DNA of 64,000 nucleotides from Pomphorhynchus laevis. Lineage: Eukaryota > Acanthocephala > Palaeacanthocephala > Echinorhynchida > Pomphorhynchidae. The stretch is taken from contig WNNJ02000256.1 in NCBI GenBank assembly GCA_012934845.2, positions 1 to 64,000 of the forward strand. The letters run 5' to 3'. Made by a program: the position numbers and the translations under genes. The stretch's first letter is position 1, and each line of letters starts with the position of its first letter. The notes under the pieces were generated by a model. That model was not told where the DNA came from and did no database searches. It was given only the letters and a program-made list of their open reading frames with translations. Of the stretch, positions 1-10,700 are shown one piece after another.

Positions 1-1377
1 CAGTGTTTACTTATAAAAATTCAAACTCAGTGTTTACTAATTAAAATAATCAAACTAAGTGTTTACTGATAAAAATTCAAACTAAGTGTTTACTGATAAA
101 ACTTCAAACTCAGTGTTTACTGATTAAAATAATCAAACTCAGTGTTTACTGATAAAAATTCAAACTCAGTGTTTACTAATTAAAATAATCAAACTCAGTG
201 TTTACTGATAAAAATTCAAACTAAGTGTTTACTGATAAAACTTCAAAAACAGTGTTTACTGATTAAAATAATCAAACTCAGTGTTTACTGATAAAAATTC
301 AAACTCAGTGTTTAATGATTAAAACAATAAACTAAGTGTTTACTAATTAAAATAATCAAACTAAGTGTTTACTGATAAAACTTCAAACTCAGTGTTTACT
401 GATTAAAATAATCAAACTCAGTGTTTACTTATAAAAATTCAAACTCAGTGTTTACTGATTAAAATAATCAAACTCAGTGTTTACTGATAAAAATTCAAAC
501 TCAGTGTTTAATGATTAAAACAATGAAACTAAGTGTTTACTGATAAAAATTCAAACTAAGTGTTTACTGATAAAACTTCAAACTTAGTGTTTACTGATTA
601 AAAAATTCAAACTCAGTGTTTACTGATAAAAATTCAAACTCAGTGTTTACTAATTAAAATAATCAAACTCAGTGTTTACTGATAAAAAATTCAAACTAAG
701 TGTTTACTGATAAAAATTCAAACTCAGTGTTTACTAATTAAAATAATCAAACTAAGTGTTTACTGATAAAAATTCAAACTCAGTGTTTACTAATTAAAAT
801 AATCAAACTAAGTGTTTACTGATAAAAATTCAAACTCAGTGTTTACTAATTAAAATAATCAAACTAAGTGTTTACTGATAAAAATTCAAACTAAGTGTTT
901 ACTGATAAAAATTCAAACTCAGTGTTTACTAATTAAAATAATCAAACTAAGTGTTTACTGATAAAAATTCAAACTCAGTGTTTACTAATTAAAATAATCA
1001 AACTAAGTGTTTACTGATTAAAATAATCAAACTCAGTGTTTACTGATAAAAATTCAAACTCAGTGTTTAATGATTAAAACAATGAAACTAAGTGTTTACT
1101 AATTAAAATAATCAAACTAAGTGTTTACTGATAAAAATTCAAACTCAGTGTTTACTGATTAAAATAATCAAACTCAGTGTTTACTTATAAAAATTCAAAC
1201 TCAGTGTTTACTAATTAAAATAATCAAACTAAGTGTTTACTGATAAAAATTCAAACTCAGTGTTTACTAATTAAAATAATCAAACTAAGTGTTTACTGAT
1301 AAAAATTCAAACTCAGTGTTTACTGATTAAAATAATCAAACTCAAGTGTTTACTGATAAAAATTCAAACTCATTTAA
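1..1377. repeat. 27/29-bp alternating minisatellite
   Basis: About 49 head-to-tail units, each opening with CAGTGTTTACT or AAGTGTTTACT. Two unit types often alternate: a 27-bp one ending in GATAAAAATTCAAACT and a 29-bp one ending in AATTAAAATAATCAAACT, giving a 56-bp higher-order period. A few units have TGTTTAATGATTAAAACAAT instead. The array continues off the left edge. Its right end is continuous with the 3' end of the Penelope-like element, whose last codons lie inside the repeat. The TGTTTACT core and AAAC prefix also occur in the satellite monomers at about 3.9-4.5 kb and 26.0-27.2 kb, so the arrays may share an origin. Confidence 0.95.
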
Positions 1378-1815
1378 ATGATTTTGAAGAAAGCCAATAT
1401 CATTACATATTGTTGCAATTCTTAAAATTTCATTATTTAATGTATTATATTTTATATTATATGGTATGCATGAATGCTCATGCAAAAATATGTTTCTTGT
1501 AAATTTAAATATGTCATCTTTACGATATAAATTAATAGTAGTTTTAGTTAATGTTAATTTAATGTTCATATCTAGATATACACCTTCTTTATCATTAATA
1601 TTGGTTTTGTTAAGAATAAGGCTTTCTGGATAAATGTGCTCACTAATTGAATAAAAATTATTAGAATTAAATACACATATATCATCAATGTATCGAAACA
1701 TATATTTCATATATTTATATTGTTTAGATTTAGTTTTTACACAGTTATGAACAAATTCATATTCTATAAAGCTTAAAAACAAGTCAGCTATAATTGGGCT
1801 ACTATTACCACCCAT
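1342..1815 (-). pseudogene. Reverse transcriptase palm part 2 and thumb (Penelope-like)
   Basis: 157 codons starting with motif B (MGGNSSPIIADLFL) and holding motif C FRYIDDICVF, followed by a thumb-like region with basic residues and a His-rich segment. The last ten codons run into the minisatellite and end at a stop inside it, so the natural C-terminus is either lost or lies in repeat-derived sequence. Confidence 0.8.
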
Positions 1816-1866
1816 TGGAACACCTTTTACTTGTCTAAATATAGATGTCCCTACTTTTAAATAATT

Positions 1867-2220
1867 TTAATTTATCAAAATATTTAAGGATTCTATTAAT
1901 TCAATTTTATCCATATATTTATATTTATTTGATGGTTTAATTTTTGTTAGATAAGCGTTATAATTATTATAACATATATATGTATATCTTTTTCCGAATA
2001 TAAGATTAATTAATTTTACTAACGCTTCTTTAATATCTACTAAACCTAGATTTGTATAAAGAGTACTAAAATCGTATGTATTTATATTTTGAAAATTTAT
2101 TCCTTTTGTCTGTTCTAAAAATTCTTTTGTAGAATTAATACTGAAATAGTGTTTCATACCAGTATTAATTTCAATTACCTTTTTAAAGTGTGCTTTAATT
2201 ACTTTAAGTATTTTATTCAT
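1867..2220 (-). pseudogene. Reverse transcriptase palm part 1 (Penelope-like)
   Basis: A 117-codon open stretch with DFSTLYTNLGLVDIKEAL, the motif A region of Penelope-like reverse transcriptases, whose Asp binds catalytic metal. Just upstream in another frame (2581-2221) the pre-palm segment PILYWNPKLHKNPIKP is readable. The fragment shares its N-terminal part with the copy at 13929-14310. Confidence 0.8.
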
Positions 2221-2581
2221 ATAGACAGAAAGTGGTTTTAATGTACATTTAAACGCACTACATATGAACTAGGTTTTATTGGATTTTTATGTAATTTTGG
2301 ATTCCAATATAATATAGGTATAGTTTTATTATCTAATTCAACCTTTATACCCTTTTTATCCATTATAGAACAGTGACTTGTAATAATTGTTTCTAAACTC
2401 AACTCACTACGTTTCATATGTTGGATTTACATTTAAATCATTAGAATTAACCTCTTTCACTAGTATATCATAATAAAGCTTTTTGCATATGAAGACAAAG
2501 TTATTACTAGCTTTATCAATAGTTGTTATTATATAGTTATCCTTTAATTTAGTAAGTTCTTTATACATATCTTTATTAATT

Positions 2582-3898
2582 TTATCTTTTCCTTTTATAA
2601 TTGTTTGTTATTTTCATTTTATTTTTAATTTTATCAAATATATAATCTTTCCAAATTTTTATCTTAGATATATTCGAGCTTTCACTATTAATCAGCTTAC
2701 TAAAGTAATCATTTAAGTTATTATATAACGAATTGTAAATTTTATTTTTGTCGTTTTTATTATTTAATCTATATTTATACCCTTTTGATAGCAGCTTTCT
2801 TAATTCACAATTTTCAATTAATTCTAGATTATGGGTACATATATGTTCATTTATTTTATCAAAACTAAGACTTTTACAATTGCATTCTGTTTCCATTATG
2901 TTTCTAATATTATCGTTACATATTGATTTTAATTCTTTATTAAAATTACAAATTTTTCGTCCTAATGGTGGTAGGAGTTTATACCTTATTTTAGGAATAT
3001 ATTTACTTAAATCTGACCCTATTATTTCTTTACTTTTAGAATTATTTAAAAGTCCGGCTATATTTATGTTATCTATACATTTATTAATGAAGTTTATGGT
3101 TAATGTATATTTTCTATTGTTATTATTAACATTTATTGTACAATTATAGTATTTTGTATTACAATAACTGTCTATTATACAACTTAGCCTATCATAGTCG
3201 TTAATTATTTTTTGATTTATTGAACATATGATATCTTTAGAAAAACTTCTTATATTTACATAAAGATCTTTTAGCTTATTATCACTTAAAAGTTGTTTTA
3301 ATATTTCTAATTGTTCATTTATATACATATCTATTTTAATATTTTTAACTCTATTTTTCCTATTCCTTTTATCACCATGACTTCTTGGTTTGCGTTTAAC
3401 CGGATTATTATAATATAGTTGTTTATTATGTATTATACTACTTCTGCCAATTCCTTGTACCACGTCATTCAATCCTAATGGGTACATGGAATTAAGCGTT
3501 TTAATCCAAAAATCTTCTTTTTCTAATAGTTTTTGATTTAATATTGAAATGTTTTCTTCGATAATATGTTCTAAAATAAATAATTTACAGTTTTTAATAT
3601 CATGTACTATTAATCTCATATGTTTATGAAATATAGTTTGACTAGTATGCTGTATATTATATATGTGTTGCCTAAACCTAGTTTTTAACATTTGATATGT
3701 TTTTCCTATATATTGGAATACACATGTACATTGTATTAGATACACTACACCTGCGGTATTGCAGTTACAATTATTATTAATATTTAATGAAAAACATTTG
3801 TTTGTCGTATTACTTACGATACAATGCAGCAGAAAAGTCAAGAAAGACAGCCACAGCAAGCTGTTGACTGTTATCTTGACAAAACTGATGCACTTCAC
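2582..3898 (-). CDS. GIY-YIG endonuclease and linker of the Penelope-like element
   Basis: A 438-codon open frame. Residues 1-29 are a frame-shifted reading of a LINE-A fragment and probably not native. From about residue 35 it is element protein: CFSLNINNNCNCNTAG gives the Cys-x-Cys pair, then GVVYLIQC and QYIGKTYQMLKTRFRQH form the GIY-YIG core with its conserved Arg, and KLLEKEDFWIKTLNSMYP resembles the closing helix. The following 290 residues are basic, asparagine-rich and without a domain I recognise. This nuclease would nick the target site for reverse transcription. The frame ends at 2582 and the reverse transcriptase resumes in another frame, so the copy cannot make the full protein. 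Confidence 0.8.
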   Translation of the reverse strand: MKCISFVKITVNSLLWLSFLTFLLHCIVSNTTNKCFSLNINNNCNCNTAGVVYLIQCTCVFQYIGKTYQMLKTRFRQHIYNIQHTSQTIFHKHMRLIVHDIKNCKLFILEHIIEENISILNQKLLEKEDFWIKTLNSMYPLGLNDVVQGIGRSSIIHNKQLYYNNPVKRKPRSHGDKRNRKNRVKNIKIDMYINEQLEILKQLLSDNKLKDLYVNIRSFSKDIICSINQKIINDYDRLSCIIDSYCNTKYYNCTINVNNNNRKYTLTINFINKCIDNINIAGLLNNSKSKEIIGSDLSKYIPKIRYKLLPPLGRKICNFNKELKSICNDNIRNIMETECNCKSLSFDKINEHICTHNLELIENCELRKLLSKGYKYRLNNKNDKNKIYNSLYNNLNDYFSKLINSESSNISKIKIWKDYIFDKIKNKMKITNNYKRKR

Positions 3899-3925
3899 CT
3901 ATTGTTGAATAAACCGATATTGTGT
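3825..3925 (-). mobile_element. LINE-A reverse transcriptase fragment fused to the Penelope-like 5' end
   Basis: Read on the minus strand this matches LINE-A DNA around motif A as seen at 45880-45960 plus: GAAGTGCATCAGTTTTGTCA, then TCTTGACTTTTCTGCTGC. Similarity stops at about 3825, where the Penelope-like sequence begins. The Met that opens the long frame at 3898 lies in this fragment. Confidence 0.7.
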
Positions 3926-3939
3926 GAATCCATATTTAA

Positions 3940-4500
3940 CATTATCAGTGTCTGATAGTAATAAGGATTTTGTAATCAAACCAAGTGTTTACTTATCAAG
4001 ATAAGCAATGATAACAATCGATAAGGATTACTAATACAAATGTAAACGTCCGCAGTGCTATCTAGGAGATAATCAAATGATAAAATGTAAACATTTTAAT
4101 CATAATAGAGCAATTTAAAGTTTACATATAGAAGTACAAATAAAGAATGCGATGACTGTGATGTATCGCAGTGATATTATTAATGTGATATTATCTAATA
4201 ACGTTGTAATTAACATCTATTATCTTTGATAACGTTTTCATGGCTACACAATTTAATTGACAAAATTTAATTATTATTATCAAGGTCTGATAGTCAAGGA
4301 TTTTTGTAATCAAACCAAGTGTTTACTTATCAAGATAAGCAATGATAACTACCGATAAGGATCACTTATAAAAATGTAAACGTCTGCAATGCCATCTAAG
4401 AAATAATGAAGTGATAAAATGTAAAAATTTCAATCATAAAATAGCAATTTAGTGTCGAAATATAAAAATACAAAAATAGAATGCGATGAAGTGTTATGCA
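3940..4500. repeat. Two diverged satellite monomers
   Basis: Two copies about 324 bp apart (from about 3960 and 4284), each with AAACCAAGTGTTTACTTATC, AAGATAAGCAATGATAAC, a CTATCTAGGAGATAAT-like block and TGATAAAATGTAAA. They are older relatives of the 263-bp satellite at 26028-27225. CTTATC-AA-GATAAG is an inverted pair of GATA-type hexamers. Confidence 0.8.
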
Positions 4501-4573
4501 ATATAAAACTTAATGAAATAATTCGATTTTTTATAGCAATTAGTTTTGTGTAAAAACTAAATTGCCAATTATG

Positions 4574-4713
4574 TTAATTTTGAATTTCTTTGATTATCTG
4601 ATTCTTTATTTCATTTTTGTACAACAGTCGTTTGCATTGTATGCTGATTGCGCTTGTTAGACAAATTGGGATTTTATCAGCATGGCTTGAATGTTCACTT
4701 TTAGAACAAATGT
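4574..4713 (-). CDS. IQ gene last exon
   Basis: Follows a 42-nt intron, acceptor GTGTTTAG, phase 1 matching exon 3. Codes for 45 residues with three cysteines and a Lys/Ile-rich end (NEIKNQIIKEIQN), then TAA. A last exon without known domain; support is phase, splice sites and an open frame. Confidence 0.5.
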
Positions 4714-7700
4714 CTAAACACTAATTTATAAGGGTGAACGTGAGTACTCGTTTACCTTCAAGGTGACCAATATTTTCATTAATCTCATTAAATATGAACT
4801 TTAAACGCAAACGTCGATTTTCTAGTTCCCTGCTTATGTCAAGATACTGTGTCATTAAGTCTATACTCTAAATGAATTAAAAACTACGTAAAAAGGATAG
4901 TATTTTCTAGCAAATATTCGAAACTAAATAAACTGAACCAAATTAATTTAATATTTATAATTTTTTGTTTGTCGCAGGTAAGGAATATTTGTTAAATTTT
5001 GCAACATTATGCAGTTTCTAAATTAATTTATTTATTATTTTGATTTTATATATTTAAATTCATAACACACAAATAGTTTTATTAATCAACAATATTTTTG
5101 TATTTAAACAACCTTTTAAAAACTTTCTACCTTCCGGCCCAACAGAGGAAGACATTTGCCCACGGGCATTATCGTCATTTACCTGGGTTGGGACTGCCCA
5201 TAATGAGTTCGTACGAACCAGCTTTTTTGGTGGTATTAACTCGTTGAGCCATTCATCTTGTTGCATTTGGCTAAATTTCTTTTGAGGGTCGTCGCCCTCC
5301 CAACTGTGGGAGCCTGGATGGAATTCTAAAGTCGACTAACTAAAGACTTAATAGGTTTCCAAGACGCTTGATCGATTCCAGATATCTCGCATCCATGAAC
5401 TTCATTATGTTAGCAACAGGAATACTTTCTTCTTCTTTAGTCCCGTCTGTGTCACCTCCAACAAAACTGTTGTGTTTGGGTACATCCGGCGTGTGTCTCT
5501 TTTGGTAGATTTATAAGTGGATATATTTTTTGACAATGCGGGGTGCTCACCCCGCACTTTAAGCGGCATTGTTTGCTCTCGCATTTGGTTTGATGCATCG
5601 TGCTTGATCCGCGTACTTTGCATTTTAGGGGCGAGGAACAACTTGATGACCAGTGCCCCTACTATTGGCAGTTATTACAGTGGGGGTAAGTTACTGTATC
5701 TGACTCCAATAAAGTAAATATCAAATTGTACCCATAAAGGGGTTACATGAAGTGTTCATTAAAATTTGAGCAACATCCAACGGTACGCTGCAGAATGCTA
5801 CCGGTATGGGAAGACCATTCTTGCTGGTGATAAAGCGGATGTTGGATATGTTATATTCTTTAGTGCTGCTACATCTTCTTCCGTGAGGTCTGTAGTGATG
5901 TTATTGATTTTTTACTGATGGCATGATTGATTTTAATAAGATAATGGCTATATCCAAGAATCCGTCGTTGAAGAATTCGGTATAAGATCTAGCCAAATCG
6001 TGGGAGGCGAAAGATATGTTAACTTCGCCTTTATAGTATTTGATTGTATTGAATATAATTCGGTTATTAAATTGGTTGGTGAAGTCTCTTAAGAAAATTT
6101 TAAATAGATTTTGCCTCTCTTGAGGCTTAAATGACTTGATCACTATTAAGTTCACCAGCTTGGATAACGGGAGGAATTTCTTATCGAGAGAATTACTTAA
6201 AATAGACAACTTTTTACTCACTTGTTTAGCGGGAAAAAGCGATTTTCTATAATTGTTTGAAAGTTCTGACAGCATGTTACTTCCGTTGTTTGAATGATCA
6301 TCGGCAAAACCATTGATCAATTTTTCACTATTGATTCTGCATAATCACATGTAACTTGAATGTTCAACCATTACATTATTTAATCTAGTCCTTCAGGAAA
6401 CGCGGTATATCCGTCTCTACCAGGACATTACTCTATACGTTGCTTAGAAGAAGGTTTCACTTTGATCCCATCAGAGTGGCCTTTTTTCAGGCAGCTATCC
6501 AACTCTTGCCCATAATTGGTAATGATAGTTTCACCGGATTTAATTCCTACCTCTCTTCGCTAGCTACAGCGTTGCTTTCGACTACCTCTTAAGGTCGAAT
6601 ATACAAGCCCACTCCAACAAATCTCAAGGTCTTAGCTAAAATGTACACCTTCCTAATATCTCTATTTCCATCAGACAGGTCCTCTCGAATGAATACTGGA
6701 GCACTAGCTATAGGATTCAGTTGAGGAGTGATAGGGCGAGCATTACTCGCCTTAACCCTTCTCAGTCTACCTTTTGGAGAATATTCACGAAGGAAAAGTT
6801 GGTCTGCTGGAAGGATAGAGCCTCAGGCTAGATCGGGAGCATATGCTTTGACAAAGTTTTAGAAGAGTCACTATCCCTACGTAACTATTGAGCCACTCAA
6901 TCTCCCCATCCAATCACGCCATGAGGTGACTTCAGGAGTAGGGATCTATCTGTTCCAGATACCCTAAACTCTAGGGGGCTACTTCCGGGCACCTTCAATC
7001 CAACACGCAACTCTCCACTCGGGTCTGAGAAAAGATGTCGCAATCACAATGTTATTTGCCTCCCCGTCAGATGTTGCTGACATCAACATCACCCGTCGAG
7101 ATTTTTTATTAAAAAAAGATTGATCGCTTGTCCTAAAGATATGCGGTTCATATCGATTCAAAACCCCTCATCTCCATTTACGAAAAGACGCTTGCTCAAG
7201 TTGAAATTGCTTGAAAATTAATTTTATGCTTGCGCACAAACACATCAACTTGTGCAGCACATATTCTTTAAGTAACACGATTTTTCCGGGGATTTAAACA
7301 CATTCACGCAGCTTATAAAATATGAGAATTTATGGAAAATTAATTCTTCAATTAAAAAGTCGACTCATAAATTAAAATAATTTGAAATTTTAGTCGATAT
7401 AGCTGTGAAGTCATTATTACAATTGAAGTTTTGATGACTTAAGAAAAGTTATGTGTTTAAGTTAATTACAATCAATTACAATAACTGCCCATGCAAACTG
7501 AAGAATTAAGGCTAGTAATTTTACTGTTCAAAGTCGTAAAATGGACAAGCTTCCTCCGCTTAAGAAACTCGTTAATCTGGTTAACATCACCCTCACAATT
7601 CCAATGAAAAAAAACGGTATTTCATCAAATTTCTGAGAAAATTTATTAATACAAAACCTTATAGAGTATCACCAAATAGAGTTATGATTAACTCTGCAAA

Positions 7701-10700
7701 AGTGATGAATAACTACTACAGGATATCCTTCGTATCCTCGGACTTAGCCACCTCTTTTGATTAGTTCTTCAAAGAAAATTGTCCCTATAAAGGAACTCTA
7801 ATATCAAAGCCTATTATGTCTTCAGTAAAGATTACTAATATTATTCCAGACCTAGAAAAATAAGTAATCGCAGAGCTTTAAAAGCGTTATTCCCTTCAAA
7901 ACATTAGATTTATTAAAAACAAATGCGACCAAACTTTCCCTATAGCATTCGCTAATACCGAAGGGCAATGTCTATCTCCTGTTTAATGCAGCATTCAATC
8001 CTTTTATGGATTGCAATCTAAACTTTACAATTGCAAGTACGGACAATCTTACATTTCCACATTGCAGCAAGTGTCACATGTGGGGACACTGGAACTCCAC
8101 CTGTGGTAGGATGAAGAAATGCGGAGTGTGTGGATCTGATGAATTCGTCCATGACACTCAATGCAAATTAGCCCCAAAATGCATGAATTGCGGACTTGAA
8201 CATCCTGCATGGTTAAGAAGACGTTCAGCATTCAAGTACTATATGAGAAGACATACAGTGAAGAATAATGCCTACTCTCCTCCAACGTAACGGCAAATTC
8301 AATGTGTAACTCATCTGGACCTAATGTGGACGAAATGTTCAACTTCTTTAGAACACTTCAACAATAAACAACTCGATCGATTGAATTTGGGATTTCAATC
8401 ATCTGAGCAGGGATAGGGGAAGCATTGCTCACTTTAACCCTTCTTAAGCTTCCTTCTGGAAGATATTTTAGAAAAAGAAGTTTGTCTGCTGGAAGGATAG
8501 AGTCTCGGTTTAGGTTGGTAGCATAGGCATTGACAAAGTTTTAGAGGATTCTCTATCCTTACGTAATTATGGATCTACTCAACCTCTCCAACTAATCCAG
8601 CCTTGGAATGACTTCAGGAGTAGGGACTTATCTGTTACAGATATCCTTAACTCCTGGGGCCACTTCCGGGCACCGCCAGAACCCGCGCGCCACTCCCCAT
8701 TTGGTTATATCAGCTTTTGACAGACAGTCAGAGAAAAGAGGTCGCCATCACAATGCTATTAGCCTTCCCGTCCGATATTGCTGACATAAATATTAGCCGA
8801 CGTGTGTTTTTACCTAAAAATAAATCGATTTCATGTCCTATATATCTGCGGACCATTTCAATTCAAAACTCCCTCATCTCCATATACGAAAAAGCGCTTG
8901 CGCGTAAAATCCGCGACCATCAAGTAGGCGAAATTTAATCCCATCAGGTTGTCATGGGTACGTAAGGGATAGCTCGGTCCATTAAGCAATAGGTGAAGTG
9001 CATCAGTTTTGTCAAGATAATAGTCATTAGCTTGCTGTTGTAGTTTTTCTTGATTTTTCTGCTACATCTGGTCGCATTTCTATTCCTTTTGTTATCTATT
9101 TTCTCAGATCCATTGGGCTGCCTACGAGAATTGTCAACAGGGGGAGATATTGTTGTATACTAAGAGATTCTTCTATGAAGATGACTCTGATGCCTGTCAG
9201 TTCTACCGTATTACAGGTGTGCATCAAGGATCCACACTTTCTCCAATCTTGTACATTGCTGCCTCCATTATACTCTACAAAAAATTGAACGCGATCAGCA
9301 TCTTGAGGTATACGCTGATAATACCACAGTTCGGTTCTCTGGACGGAGGTGCAAAGATGTAGTCTCTGACATCAGCCGTTTCTTTTTAAGATTAAAAGAT
9401 CAGTTACCCTCAGCCAATCTTATTTAAAAATCCAACAAATCGCAGATGATCGTCTTTCATGGCGCCCCTACCACCAAAAAGAAACTTATTAGACTAGCAC
9501 TATCTGCCCTTTCCTCCATTTTTCCGCCTGAAACACTCCCCATATTTACGAGTCGAGTAAAATATCTGGGGTTCATCGTTTTGGTGAATTAGTCGGCGAA
9601 AGCTGACTGTATATACTCAATCGTATCCTAAAGAAAGCTAGGTGGTCCCTGAAACTAACTCAGCATCTGTCATTGAATGGGAAAAACCAAGTGCGTCTCT
9701 GCGGTACTTGGGCTATCTCGGGTAATTCTTTTTTTCGAGAAGACGTACACCAGAGCAAAGACTAACATTTCTCAAGCTCTTAATCTCGAGATTACCGAAC
9801 ATAGTCCGCCTCGACTGGATTTTTCGGGGGTTGAAAGACACTGGATGGTTCAGTCATAAGGCGGCGTGTTGATGTGACTGAATGACTCAGATTCTACTGG
9901 ACCTTAGGCCGTGAATTATATTACAGAAGACTACTGCTGATTCAAAGAAGAAAGAACTCAAAACATTAACAGACTTAATTTGTCTGTCTTTATAACAGTT
10001 GTTATTTATTTAAGAAAATCATTTTTATTTAACCGAAGGTACTTAGTTACTCCGGTTTGTCTAAACGAATGGCTAACATAGTACAAATTGATTTCAAAAG
10101 CAGTTATTAATCTGTGCAATGCAAGGATGTTATGCTGCTTTATGCTTTAACCCTAAACATGTGCCTGGAAACTAGTGTACGAATATTGTCACGAACCAGT
10201 TACCACACGATCTAACAACTAACATCATCCTGGGTCGACTTTAGTACTCAGTGGAACATCAAGGCTCAGGAACTGAACACTAACGTTTCAACATACTGTA
10301 TTACGTGGATGGCTTATGTAGAATCCAGATTATCGTTGAAAAATTGCACAAAACATTCCTGCTAATTTGTACATTACATTTCACAGATTAAGATTTTGAA
10401 ATCAATTTTGAAAAGTGTTATACTGCTAAGGAGTCAACAAATTCGCAGGAATGCTTCGTGCATTTTTCGACTACTAGCTGGATTCTATATATACTATCCA
10501 AGTATTACAGCATGTTGAAACGTTAGTGCTCGATGACTGCGCTTTGGTAATTCAATGAGTACTAACGTAGACGCAGGATGAGGTTGGTGTTTAGACCGTG
10601 TTGCAACTAGTTCGTGACGATATTCGTACACTAGTTTGCAGATACATGTTTAGGATTGAAACACATAGCAGTATAACATTTTTACATTTCATACATTAAA

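Larger units (their letters stand above)
1342..3824 (-). mobile_element. Penelope-like retroelement with N-terminal GIY-YIG (Naiad-type)
   Basis: Read on the minus strand the order is GIY-YIG nuclease (about 3790-3480), a lysine/asparagine-rich linker (3480-2582), the pre-palm motif WNPKLHKNP (about 2340-2290), palm motif A DFSTLYTN (about 2075), motif B MGGNSSPIIADL (1815-1780) and motif C YIDD (about 1690). Nuclease before reverse transcriptase is the reverse of the usual Penelope order and is known from the Chlamys/Naiad-type elements. A Cys-x-Cys pair just before the GVVYLI motif also fits that group. The copy is broken: the frame changes near 2582 and again between 2220 and 1815, and the 5' end is replaced by a LINE-A fragment. 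The family assignment rests on domain order and motifs only. Confidence 0.85.
7540..9960 (+). mobile_element. LINE-A copy with ORF1 and a shortened ORF2
   Basis: ORF1 remnants begin at about 7540 (MDKLPPLKKLVNLVNI) and pass into an intact zinc-knuckle stretch (8006-8290). ORF2 resumes at about 8400, so the endonuclease is deleted; the linker is at 8400-8940 and the reverse transcriptase at 9000-9870, with LDFSAAF-, QGSTLSPILY- and YADNTTVRFS-like versions of motifs A, B and C in several frames. Many stops and frameshifts: a dead copy, clearly diverged from those at 17-20 kb and 44-47 kb. Confidence 0.8.

Noticed and set aside
1-1377. Regular short repeats resembling a CRISPR array
   Set aside because: No unique spacers; the whole unit repeats, and the context is eukaryotic.
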